This document shows, one piece after another, positions 19,183 to 27,267 of a DNA stretch of 64,000 bases; position 1 is the stretch's first letter, and the number at the start of each line of letters is the position of its first letter. The DNA lies in contig JASGKH010000002.1 of assembly GCA_047600785.1 (NCBI GenBank), positions 1 to 64,000 of the forward strand, read 5' to 3'. Under the pieces are notes generated by a model that had not been told where the DNA came from, did not search any database, and was given only the letters and a program-made list of their open reading frames with translations. The position numbers were made by a program, and so were the translations under genes. The stretch comes from Breznakibacter sp047600785. GTDB lineage: Bacteria; Bacteroidota; Bacteroidia; Bacteroidales; Marinilabiliaceae.

Positions 19183-19260
19183 ACGTCGGAAAATTTCATT
19201 TTATCCATTGACGCCAAAGGTTGCTTTATGGTTGCGTACCAAAAAGGCCCGAAAACCTTT

Positions 19261-19809
19261 TTATTTTTCCAGATAGGTTATTTCAAAATCAAATATCAAC
19301 GTGTAATAACTTGAATAGCCATAATATCCTGAGCTACTCCAATAGGCAGTGGGAAGGATGACAAGCCCTTTACCGCCCAGGCTCATTTGTTGGACGGCAA
19401 TGTCCAGTCCGCGAATGCTTCCGCTTCCTGCTGTAAACGTGAAAGGATCCAAAGATGCAAGGTTATCGGCATCTGTGTTTTCCATGATCGCCGTTTGGGT
19501 ACTGTCGCGGGTAATGACATATTGGGTATACCTAACCCCGACACGCTTGCCCAAGGTTATTTTATCTCCAGCACCTTCTTGTTTTCTCACGAAAAACATA
19601 CCGGTAGAATCTTCGCCGCTTAAATCAAAAATGCTATCGTTGGGCAGAGTCTTGATGCTATCAAATGTGGTGGTTTTGTAAAATTCCTTTAACAGCCTGA
19701 TTTCAGCCTCCTGTTGGGCTTTGTAGTCGATGTATTCGTACTTTTCGCAACCGGCCAAAAGGGCCAATGTGGTGGCAATTGCCACAAATAATAAAAATGG
19801 TCTGGTCAT
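19261..19809 (-). CDS. DUF4827-like lipoprotein (FKBP-related fold)
   Basis: 182-residue lipoprotein (LLAGC, Cys21) that I assign to the Bacteroidales DUF4827-type family. The sequence resembles a degenerate FKBP domain: an acidic N-terminal helix, then KITLGKRVGVRYTQYVITRD, GSIRGLDIAVQQMSLGGKGLVILPTAYW and YTLIFDFEITYL, the same order of strands as the FKBP genes upstream but without the usual aromatic proline-isomerase pocket. Start at 19809; the longer frame to 19854 has a charged, non-signal N-terminus. Probable periplasmic or outer-membrane folding or assembly factor (inference). Confidence 0.7.
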   Translation of the reverse strand: MTRPFLLFVAIATTLALLAGCEKYEYIDYKAQQEAEIRLLKEFYKTTTFDSIKTLPNDSIFDLSGEDSTGMFFVRKQEGAGDKITLGKRVGVRYTQYVITRDSTQTAIMENTDADNLASLDPFTFTAGSGSIRGLDIAVQQMSLGGKGLVILPTAYWSSSGYYGYSSYYTLIFDFEITYLEK

Positions 19810-19912
19810 AGTGGTGGTAATTTCTCTCTTCTTAACTCTCAGTTCCAGCGACAAGCATTGTTGTTGCCTGAAAATGGATTACAAAGAAAACGATTTTATC
19901 CAAGATGTCAAA

Positions 19913-20368
19913 TTATTGCGCAGCCTTCACCACTTCGAGCTTAAAGACCAATGGCGAGTTAGGGGGTATTTTTCCAACAGCACGGTCACCGTAGCCTAAA
20001 TGTGAAGGGATGACCAGTACTGCAGTCTCCCCTTCACGGAGCATTGGGACGCCTTGTTCCCATCCGGCAATTACACGCCCCTCTCCCAAACGGAATGTAA
20101 TGGGCATGCCACGCTCGTACGAAGAATCAAATACCCGGAGGTTCAATAATTTTCCTTCGTAATGCACCGTGACGTCCTTGTCCGGTTTGACTTCCGGGCC
20201 TTGGGAGATCTTTGTTTTAATGACGTATAAACCATTCTTTAGCGGTAGCGCGCCGGGATGGTACTTATTAATGTATTGCTTTATCCTTACCTCTTCGGGA
20301 ATGTGCTGTGCCGATGAGCAGATTGATGAAATTAGCAAGGTAATGAGGGCCATGGCACGTAATGGCAT
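19913..20368 (-). CDS. FKBP-type peptidyl-prolyl isomerase, secreted
   Basis: About 151 residues with a signal peptide (ends SICSSAQ) and one FKBP domain from about residue 55: VTVHYEGKLLNLRVFDSSYERGMP, FRLGEGRVIAGWEQGVPMLREGE, VIPSHLGYGDR and LVFKLEVV. These include the conserved Tyr, Phe-Asp, Val-Ile and Trp residues of the active pocket. It would speed cis-trans isomerisation of prolines in the periplasm. The longer in-frame start at 20404 is possible. It belongs to a row of FKBP-related genes on the minus strand. Confidence 0.88.
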   Translation of the reverse strand: MPLRAMALITLLISSICSSAQHIPEEVRIKQYINKYHPGALPLKNGLYVIKTKISQGPEVKPDKDVTVHYEGKLLNLRVFDSSYERGMPITFRLGEGRVIAGWEQGVPMLREGETAVLVIPSHLGYGDRAVGKIPPNSPLVFKLEVVKAAQ

Positions 20369-20448
20369 AAAAGGATTCTGGATTAGCTTCAACAGTTGGG
20401 CCATGCAATGATTGTGAATAATATGTTTATAGCCAATACGCGATTGCT

Positions 20449-21006
20449 TTATTCCAAATCTACCACTTCCACATCGTATATCAGCGTGGCCCTGGCCGGA
20501 ACTTGGTCATTGTCGCCGATCAATCCGTAAGCCAGATGGGGGGGAAGAATAAATTTTGCTTTGGCTTTTTTTCGGAGCATGAGGACAGCTTCTTCAAGTC
20601 CCGATTCAACGCCTCCTTGCCCGATCAGGAATTTTTTTGGTCCTGTTTTTTTTGATGAATAGCAAGGTGTTCCGTCCAGCAAGGTAACGGTGTATTTAAG
20701 CGTAATAACTTGTCCTTTCTTTGCATAATTGCCCACGCCCTGATCGGAGATGGAATACCACAATCCGGTCTGCGTTTCTGTATAACGCAGTTTATGCTCC
20801 GCCAGATAAGCCTTAATGGCGTTGGCATCGCGCCCGACCAGGTTCCGGTTCGCTTCGATCAAATCCTCCTGGGTTACTGTTCTGCGCGGCTGCTCAGGTT
20901 GCTGGCAACCGACCATTAATGGTAGACAGAGCAGCGATATGGTCCATGCCAGGCGGCCTAAATGGTTTTTTAATGGGGGATGTATGGGAGTAATGTGGTT
21001 TGCCAT
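20449..21006 (-). CDS. FKBP-type peptidyl-prolyl isomerase lipoprotein
   Basis: 185-residue FKBP lipoprotein. The hydrophobic segment ends in MVGC (Cys34), with a rather long N-terminal extension before it. The FKBP domain (about 85-185) has GQVITLKYTVTLLDGTPCYSSKK, FLIGQGGVESGLEEAVLMLRKKAKAKFILPPHLAYGLIGD and LIYDVEVVDLE. The usual phenylalanine-aspartate pair is altered to CYSS and the tryptophan of the pocket is Leu, so catalytic activity may be weak. This resembles the gliding-motility-associated GldI type and other Bacteroidota FKBP lipoproteins. No gliding genes are nearby. Confidence 0.82.
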   Translation of the reverse strand: MANHITPIHPPLKNHLGRLAWTISLLCLPLMVGCQQPEQPRRTVTQEDLIEANRNLVGRDANAIKAYLAEHKLRYTETQTGLWYSISDQGVGNYAKKGQVITLKYTVTLLDGTPCYSSKKTGPKKFLIGQGGVESGLEEAVLMLRKKAKAKFILPPHLAYGLIGDNDQVPARATLIYDVEVVDLE

Positions 21007-21053
21007 GATGAGGATGATGTTGGGAATTATTGCACAAAATTAATATGGTTTGG

Positions 21054-22064
21054 TTATGAATTGAAAAACATTGGCAATGCTTTAATGAATTTGTCCAATG
21101 CGTCGTTCAATGGCAAATCCGATTCGCCACCTGCGGCATTGAGGTGCCCTCCGCCGTTGAAATTTATCTCTGAAAGTTTGTTAACTGCATAATTGCCCCT
21201 CGACCGGAGCGACACTTTTACTTTGCCGTCGCGTTCCATAAAGAAACCGGAAATGTCAATGCCTTCAATGCTTAGCGGGTAGTTGACAAAGCCTTCCGTA
21301 TCACCTGGTTGAAAATTGAAGCGGACAAGCTCGGCAGCATTCAGGGTTATGTAGGCGGCGCGGAATTCGGGTAACAGTTTCATTTTTTCGCATAGCACAT
21401 ACCCCAGTAGACGCATCCGATCGTACGAATTGCTGTGGAACAACAATTGGTGGACCAGATCTTTGTTGATACCATATTTCATTAGTTCGGCTACTGTTTG
21501 GTAAGTCTCGGGACGCGATGAATTATGGCTCAATACGCCGGTGTCGGTTATAATTCCTGTATAAAAACACGTTGCCGCGTTTATGTCGGTATATGGTAAT
21601 AACCCGCTTTGGGCGATCACGTTGAATGCCAGTTCGCAGGTTGAGGATACAGACGTGTCGGATATCATCAGTTGGGCAGTATCGGGCTCGGGGTATGGAT
21701 GGTGGTCGATCATCACTTTAAATGCGTTGCAACCGGACAGGATAGGTTCCATGTCGCGTACGCGTTTATTGGCATTGAAATCGACGATGATCATTAAATC
21801 GCAACGATCAAAAAGCATTTTCACCTTTACCGGATCTTTGCCGAAGTCGGTCACGGCATCGGAACCGGGCATCCATGCCAAAAATGAAGGGAATTCGTTT
21901 GGCACCGCCACATCGACCTGTTTCCCCATTCGGGTAAGTATGTGCCACAGCCCCAGTGACGAACCGATGGCATCTCCGTCGGGATTGTGGTGGGGGACAA
22001 TGACGATGGAATTGCTAACGGCAATCCTATCTTTAAAAATATCGATGGAAATGCGTTGGGGCAT
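21054..22064 (-). CDS. nrnA: DHH/DHHA1 phosphoesterase (NrnA-type oligoribonuclease/pAp phosphatase)
   Basis: 336-residue cytosolic enzyme of the DHH superfamily. Motif I is PHHNPDGDAIGSSLG, motif II VDFNAN, motif III MIDHHPYPE, and motif IV lies near FYTGIITDTGVLSHNSSRPET. The C-terminal DHHA1 domain ends with NFNGGGHLNAAGGESDL. NrnA-type proteins degrade nanoRNAs and 3'-phosphoadenosine 5'-phosphate, using Mn2+ at the DHH site. All signature residues are present. It is followed on the same strand by the FKBP genes. Confidence 0.92.
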   Translation of the reverse strand: MPQRISIDIFKDRIAVSNSIVIVPHHNPDGDAIGSSLGLWHILTRMGKQVDVAVPNEFPSFLAWMPGSDAVTDFGKDPVKVKMLFDRCDLMIIVDFNANKRVRDMEPILSGCNAFKVMIDHHPYPEPDTAQLMISDTSVSSTCELAFNVIAQSGLLPYTDINAATCFYTGIITDTGVLSHNSSRPETYQTVAELMKYGINKDLVHQLLFHSNSYDRMRLLGYVLCEKMKLLPEFRAAYITLNAAELVRFNFQPGDTEGFVNYPLSIEGIDISGFFMERDGKVKVSLRSRGNYAVNKLSEINFNGGGHLNAAGGESDLPLNDALDKFIKALPMFFNS

Positions 22065-22090
22065 GGCGATTTTGTTTGTCCAAAATTAAC

Positions 22091-22127
22091 AAAAAAAGGA
22101 CAGCGGGGTGAAACCCGACCGTCCTTT
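22091..22127 (-). terminator. Intrinsic terminator between the SlyD-like gene and nrnA
   Basis: AAAGGAC (22095-22101) pairs with GTCCTTT (22121-22127), with an inner CGGG/CCCG stem and a small internal loop. On the minus strand the hairpin is followed by a run of seven T (22091-22097), as expected for a terminator of the SlyD-like gene. Confidence 0.8.
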
Positions 22128-22154
22128 GTAATGTCATATAAAATGCGGGGCGAA

Positions 22155-22688
22155 TCAGTGCCCGCAGCCACAACCGCCACTTCCGCAGCCGCCGGACCCG
22201 CACGAATCGCCGCAGCAATCAGCCAACTCTTCGTCGGTCGCTTCACGGACGGCAACCACTTTTCCGTTAAAATAAAGTGATTCGCCGGCCAAAGGATGGT
22301 TGAAGTCCATTTTCACAATTTCTTCGTTCACTTCAAGGACCACGCCGTTCAAGCGGTGGCCGTGTGAGTCCTGCATCGGTACCGAGTTTCCTTCAACCAG
22401 CAGATTCTCATCGATTTTACCGTTGACCTGAAATATGTGTTTGGGGATTTCGACTATGGCGTTTGGATTCATTTCTCCATAGGCTTGTTCGGGCTCTAAG
22501 CCAAAAGCAAACGAGTCGCCTGCCTGCAGGCCTTCAAGGTGGTGCTCGAACATTTCGAGCATCTTGCCTGCGCCATACACAAATTCAAGTGGGGTATCGT
22601 TGCCGGTTTCTTCGATCAACTCGCCGTTTTGATTGTCGTACCTCAATTGGTAAATGAGTGTTACGTACGAATTTCTGTCAATTTTCAT
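22155..22688 (-). CDS. SlyD-like FKBP-type peptidyl-prolyl isomerase with metal-binding tail
   Basis: 177-residue cytosolic FKBP of the SlyD class: FKBP parts LIYQLRYDNQNGELIEETG and LEFVYGAGKMLEMFEHHLEGLQAGDSFAFGLEPEQAYGE flank an inserted chaperone flap (about 75-125), ending in MDFNHPLAGESLYFNGKVV. The tail has six cysteines and one terminal His in a Gly/Ser-rich stretch (CCGDSCGSGGCGSGGCGCGH), a likely nickel or zinc site by analogy with SlyD. It is separated from nrnA by a terminator, so it is probably monocistronic. Confidence 0.92.
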   Translation of the reverse strand: MKIDRNSYVTLIYQLRYDNQNGELIEETGNDTPLEFVYGAGKMLEMFEHHLEGLQAGDSFAFGLEPEQAYGEMNPNAIVEIPKHIFQVNGKIDENLLVEGNSVPMQDSHGHRLNGVVLEVNEEIVKMDFNHPLAGESLYFNGKVVAVREATDEELADCCGDSCGSGGCGSGGCGCGH

Positions 22689-23014
22689 ATCAAAAAAGTT
22701 TATCGTTTCCGTTTAGAAATAAAGCAGTTGTTGTTTGTATGGCGATAAGTGTAGGCATCGCATGAAGACAACTACATATTTGGATGCAAAATAAACGATT
22801 ATTCCCCAATTTACAAAAAGGAGCGCCGTTAAAAAAAGACAAATTTATCCTAAATAAAAGGGCGATATATTCTGTAATAATGTGCTCAAAAAATCGTTAC
22901 ATTCGCCGTCGTCCATTGAAATGGCCCAATTCCCATCGCCAATCTTTAATTGTGGCGATCGGAAGTTGTGTCCGGCATTGTAATGGATACGTCATTTGGT
23001 TTTAATTTATTGTG
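22689..23014. other. Gene-free 326-bp divergent region
   Basis: Lies between the divergent SlyD-like and SDR genes. AT-rich, with no exact TTTG-N19-TAnnTTTG promoter, no strong hairpin and no coding signal longer than about 70 codons. It must hold both promoters, but I cannot place them. Confidence 0.6.
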
Positions 23015-23824
23015 ATGAAGAATAAAGTTGTTGTCATTACGGGAGCCTCATCGGGGATCGGTTTGGCGTGTGCCCGCGAATTTGCCGGCCGTGGTGCCTG
23101 TTTGTGCCTTGCGGCACGTAGTATCGATAAGCTGGAGGAAATAAAAGAGGAGCTGGAAGCGAAGGGCTCCAGGGTGCTGGTTGTAAAAACCGACGTAAGC
23201 GAAGAGCTCGATTGCAAGAATTTGGTGGCGGGTTGTGTACAAGAATTTGGACGGATTGATATATTGGTGAACAATGCGGGAATTTCGATGCGTGCTTTGT
23301 TCAAGGATTTGGATCTGAAGGTGATGAAGCAGGTGATGGATATTAATTTCTGGGGCACGGTTTATTGTACCAAGTATGCATTGCCTTACCTGCTTGTATC
23401 CAGGGGGTCGGTAGTGGGCATTTCATCAATTGCCGGATTTGTGGGACTGCCCGGCAGAACTGGTTATTCGGCTTCTAAATTTGCCATGCACGGCTTTTTG
23501 GAGACGTTGCGTTGCGAAAATCTGAAGACCGGACTCCATGTATTGATCGCCGCACCCGGTTTTACGGCATCAAATATCCGTAAAACGGCTCTCACTGCCG
23601 ACGGATCGCAGCAGGGTGAGACTCCCCGGAAGGAGAGTAAGATGATGACGGCGGAAGAAGTGGCCTTACATCTGTACAAAGCCATTGCGAAGCGAAAACG
23701 GACATTGGTGTTGACGTTTGTGGAAGGCAAATTGACGGTTTTTTTGAAAAAATTATTCCCTTCACTGCTTGAAAGGATGGCATATAACCATATGGCCAAA
23801 GAGCCGGATTCGCCGTTTAAGTGA
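23015..23824 (+). CDS. Short-chain dehydrogenase/reductase
   Basis: 269-residue classical SDR oxidoreductase. Cofactor motif TGASSGIG near the N-terminus, NNAG, catalytic Ser in ISSIAGF, and YSASK for Tyr and Lys. The Arg at the end of strand 2 (AARSIDKL) suggests NADP(H). The C-terminal part (KRKRTLVLTFVEGKLTVFLKKLFPSLLERM) is basic and hydrophobic, like SDR proteins of the DltE/DHRS7 kind that touch membranes. The ATG at 23015 is preferred over the GTG one codon upstream. Substrate unknown. Confidence 0.9.
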   Translation: MKNKVVVITGASSGIGLACAREFAGRGACLCLAARSIDKLEEIKEELEAKGSRVLVVKTDVSEELDCKNLVAGCVQEFGRIDILVNNAGISMRALFKDLDLKVMKQVMDINFWGTVYCTKYALPYLLVSRGSVVGISSIAGFVGLPGRTGYSASKFAMHGFLETLRCENLKTGLHVLIAAPGFTASNIRKTALTADGSQQGETPRKESKMMTAEEVALHLYKAIAKRKRTLVLTFVEGKLTVFLKKLFPSLLERMAYNHMAKEPDSPFK

Positions 23825-23943
23825 ATCGCTTATGTTTCGTGGTTATTTTGGTATGTGAGGTAAAAGCCGGGTTTGTGGGGCTTTGGGGACGCGTAGCGGG
23901 AGAGTGATGGACTTTTAAATGGATCTGTTTAGTGTCCGATAAC

Positions 23944-26898
23944 TTACTTGCCCGATTGCCCTATCTTTTCTAACAAGGCTGCAATGTGTTCGTCACCTTC
24001 CATCCCCAAACTTTTCTTTAGTCTGTACCTGGCTGTTTCGACCCCGCGTACCGATATGTTTAATATGCTGGCAATTTCCTTGTTCGTTAATTCCATTTTT
24101 ATGAAAGCACATAACTGAAGTTCCTTTTGGGAGATTTGCGGGAACCTGTTCTTCAATTCGTTGAAGAAGTGTTGGTGTACCCGTTCAAAATTGGTCTCGA
24201 ACAATTGCAGATATTGTTCGTCGTTAAGGTTTACCTCAATGCGCCGCGATAAGCTTTGCAGGCGCGAGCGGACCACGTCGTTGCGTGCTTTAAGTTTCAG
24301 TTCGGCCAGTTCGTCCTGCATTTCGATCAACAGTTCCCTTTTTTTTGCCAGGAGCATGGTATAGTTAACCAGTTCTTTGCTTTTGTGTATGACGTCTTCT
24401 TCCAATTTGTCCTTGTCTTGCAGTATCAACTGTTTTTCGCGTTCAAGTCTGAGCTGTTCAAGTTCAAGTTCAAGCACTTTTTGCAGTTTTTTCTCTTCCT
24501 GCCGGGTTTTTTCTTTTTCGTGGGCAATGGTTTTTTGGACCCGTCTTACCAACCACCAAACAAGAAAAACCGCAATGCCCAGCCATGCAATCAACGCCAG
24601 CGTGGTACGATACCAAACCGGCTGCACCTCGAATTTGTACATGGCTTCAGTGGCTTGCTCGCCGGATAGGCTTCGGGCTTTCACCCGGATGGTGTACTTT
24701 CCGCTTTGCAGATGGGTAAAGCTTTTGTAGGCATCGGTCTGCCAATCGCTCCATTGGTTGCCGTCGCCATCCAACAGATAACTGTACTGCACGTTAGCCT
24801 TGTCGCGGAATGTAGGTGCCGAAAAGTTTAACTTTATATTGTATGTATTGTGTGGGATTTCGGCCGTGTGCCCGGACTGGTCGACGGGAAGGGCAACAAC
24901 CAGGCTCTTGTAAGTATATGTAACCGACGAAAAAAGGAGCTGGGGCAATTGTTTTTGGTTTTGTGGCTGTAACTGATAGGCAAATAACGCGGAAGTGGTG
25001 CCGATGAGCGCATTGCTGTCGTTAACGGGCACAATGCATTCCATACCCCGGTTCAGGGTGCTTTTGATGCCCAGGAAGGGGGCGTGGACCAATACCGGAT
25101 TTTGCGTGTCGTTGCGGAAATACGCAACTTCGTCGTCGATCACAACCCAGGTCGTACGTCCTCGGGTGAGGATTTTACGGACATTCTTCCCCGTTCCCAG
25201 TAACTGGTTCAGGAAACTGTTGGGAATGAACGTTTCCGTACGCTCATCGAAATTGAAAATGCCGTGGTTGGACGTAAATACCTGCTGGTTTGCCCAATTG
25301 TGCACGTTGATGTTGAATGCCGAAGGAAGTCCGTTTTGGTCGGTAAAATGCTCCAGGCTTACCACTCGGGAGAACTCATTGTCTAGCTTGATGCGAAATA
25401 CCCCTTTGTAGCCATGGCAAACCCAATAGACGTTCTTCTGCCCCGAAGACATTATGTCGCGCCCCGATTCGTCAAAACCCTCTACCTTGTGCCGTAACCT
25501 GAAACCAGAACCTTTGGTGTGTTCCAGTAAAAACAGGCCGTTATAAGTGCATGCAAAGTAGTACCCTGCTTTTTCTTTTACCGGGTAAAGCTTCCACACG
25601 CCTGTAATTCCGTGTATGGTTTCATGCCCGTGCCCTGAGATGATAAACAAGCCCCTGTCGTGGCTACACACTATCTCGTCGCCGATTTGTTGCAAAGACC
25701 AGGTTTGCCCCTCCAACCCGTTTATTTTGGCGAAGTCGTTTTGGGCGTAACGGTTGTCTCCTGAGGTGTTTTCAGAAGTGAACACCCCTTGGTTGGTGGC
25801 TATATACAATTTATTGCCAACGGGCAGCACATCAAATACCGAAGCATCTTTAAACAAGGTGGTGACGGGCGAGAAACTGTCGAAACAATCAAGTCCTTTA
25901 TTGAGCAGCACCCATATGTTGCCTTCCCGGCCTTCAAAAAGATTCAGGACTGTTTGGTCCTGTAAATCGGGAAATGTGCCGGCCAATGTCCATTTGAGGC
26001 CATCGGCGTTCCACTTTCGCATTTTGTCACTGAGCGAGCCCGTATATATTTCACCGTTGGATGCCTGTATGGCGCACGTAACAAGGTTGCTTGAGCCTGT
26101 AGGGAGTATCCGTTGCAGCAATTGGGCTTTGGCTTTGCCCAGTTCCCATTGGTACACACTGCCTTGTTTGGTCAGCAGATAGTACAGGTGCTTTGTTTTG
26201 GTCGGGATGAGTGTGAGAAAGTCTTCATGGGCATAGGTTGACTTATCCAGCATGGGCGTTATCGCCATGTCTTCCACATTTAGCGATTGTATTCCGTTAG
26301 CATCCAGAAAATAAAGCAGCCCATTGTGCACTTCGCTATATAAAAATGACGATGATGTTTTGATGATGCTGGCTTTCTGGTTTTGTATGGCAATAAGCAT
26401 GTGAAAGCTTCGAAGCACCACGGTACCGTTTACGTCGTGTATTTGCCATATATTCTCGAAATTTCGGTCTTCGATGCGCAACAGGTGGGTCAGCGACACA
26501 TAGTGGTATTGTCCCACTGCGTTGCGCTCAATGCGTCCAAATTCGTTGAACCCGCCTGCGTATATTTCCCCTGTTGCTGTGCACAGCAAGCTTCTCACCG
26601 AACTGTTGTTGGGTAAAAATACTTTGTTCCATTGTTCCCCGTCAAAAGCCAGTGCACCATCGTTGTTGCCAAAATACATGATGCCCGAAGGACCCTGACA
26701 AACGGCCCAAAACTGCGAATCGCCGTTGTAATCGGCGTGGGTGTAATGCATAATCGGAGGGGTTCCGGTGACAGGTCCGTTACACCGCCCGTCTGTGGCA
26801 GATTTAAATAGGGCCATGGTTATGAATGCCACTTTCAGGAGTATGCCCAATGACGTACGAGACCGTTGCACGTGCAGTGACGCCGTCGTCGGTTCCAT
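23944..26898 (-). CDS. Membrane-bound sensor/LuxR-type transcriptional regulator (Reg_prop, Y_Y_Y), second copy
   Basis: About 984 residues, same architecture as the regulator at 9775-12699: membrane/signal segment near the N-terminus, periplasmic propeller repeats (GIMYFGNNDGALAFDGEQW, IWVLLNKGLDCFD, LYIATNQGVFTSE), Y_Y_Y domain (VQYSYLLDGDGNQWSDW; IRVKARS), one membrane helix (LIAWLGIAVFLVWWLVRR), a long coiled coil, and a LuxR-type HTH (ISQKELQLCAFIKMELTNKEIASILNISVRGVETARYRLKKSLGM). The start at 26898 is chosen; 26946 is an in-frame alternative. It is divergent from the susC at 27268 and probably activates that PUL. The sensed ligand is unknown; the propeller may bind an oligosaccharide. 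Confidence 0.87.
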   Translation of the reverse strand: MEPTTASLHVQRSRTSLGILLKVAFITMALFKSATDGRCNGPVTGTPPIMHYTHADYNGDSQFWAVCQGPSGIMYFGNNDGALAFDGEQWNKVFLPNNSSVRSLLCTATGEIYAGGFNEFGRIERNAVGQYHYVSLTHLLRIEDRNFENIWQIHDVNGTVVLRSFHMLIAIQNQKASIIKTSSSFLYSEVHNGLLYFLDANGIQSLNVEDMAITPMLDKSTYAHEDFLTLIPTKTKHLYYLLTKQGSVYQWELGKAKAQLLQRILPTGSSNLVTCAIQASNGEIYTGSLSDKMRKWNADGLKWTLAGTFPDLQDQTVLNLFEGREGNIWVLLNKGLDCFDSFSPVTTLFKDASVFDVLPVGNKLYIATNQGVFTSENTSGDNRYAQNDFAKINGLEGQTWSLQQIGDEIVCSHDRGLFIISGHGHETIHGITGVWKLYPVKEKAGYYFACTYNGLFLLEHTKGSGFRLRHKVEGFDESGRDIMSSGQKNVYWVCHGYKGVFRIKLDNEFSRVVSLEHFTDQNGLPSAFNINVHNWANQQVFTSNHGIFNFDERTETFIPNSFLNQLLGTGKNVRKILTRGRTTWVVIDDEVAYFRNDTQNPVLVHAPFLGIKSTLNRGMECIVPVNDSNALIGTTSALFAYQLQPQNQKQLPQLLFSSVTYTYKSLVVALPVDQSGHTAEIPHNTYNIKLNFSAPTFRDKANVQYSYLLDGDGNQWSDWQTDAYKSFTHLQSGKYTIRVKARSLSGEQATEAMYKFEVQPVWYRTTLALIAWLGIAVFLVWWLVRRVQKTIAHEKEKTRQEEKKLQKVLELELEQLRLEREKQLILQDKDKLEEDVIHKSKELVNYTMLLAKKRELLIEMQDELAELKLKARNDVVRSRLQSLSRRIEVNLNDEQYLQLFETNFERVHQHFFNELKNRFPQISQKELQLCAFIKMELTNKEIASILNISVRGVETARYRLKKSLGMEGDEHIAALLEKIGQSGK

Positions 26899-27267
26899 AT
26901 TTTTTATGATATGCCCAAAATCGGTTTTAAAAAGGAGGGCAGCCATAATTGATTTGCAAATTAATGTTAATATATGGGTCTTTGCTTTTACGTGTTACAA
27001 ACATACAATATATGGCGGTCTCTACGGCTTTCGAAATCCTGTTTTTTTAATTTTTTTACTAAAGTTAACTATGTGTATTTATTTTATTATAAGATTATTG
27101 AATTAAAATGGCGTATAAATGAAGTAGACGATCGTGTTTCTGGTGTAATTAAGATGTAAGCAAATCTTTTGAAGACGTTGTCGAAGGTTTTTCCTTTGAA
27201 TTGCAATTTTTTGTTGCAGTTCTGACTTTAAGTGTTAATAAAAGTAAACGAATCAAATCGTCGCTCT
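26899..27267. promoter_or_regulatory. Divergent control region of the second PUL
   Basis: AT-rich 369-bp gap between the regulator and susC. On the minus strand, 26998-27005 reads TATGTTTG, an exact -7 box for the regulator and identical to the box before the first susC. A 10-bp palindrome ATTTGCAAAT lies at 26952-26961. On the susC side I find no exact TAnnTTTG; two TTGCA direct repeats lie about 50 bp before its start codon. The GATGAG hexamers of the first PUL are absent here. Confidence 0.4.
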
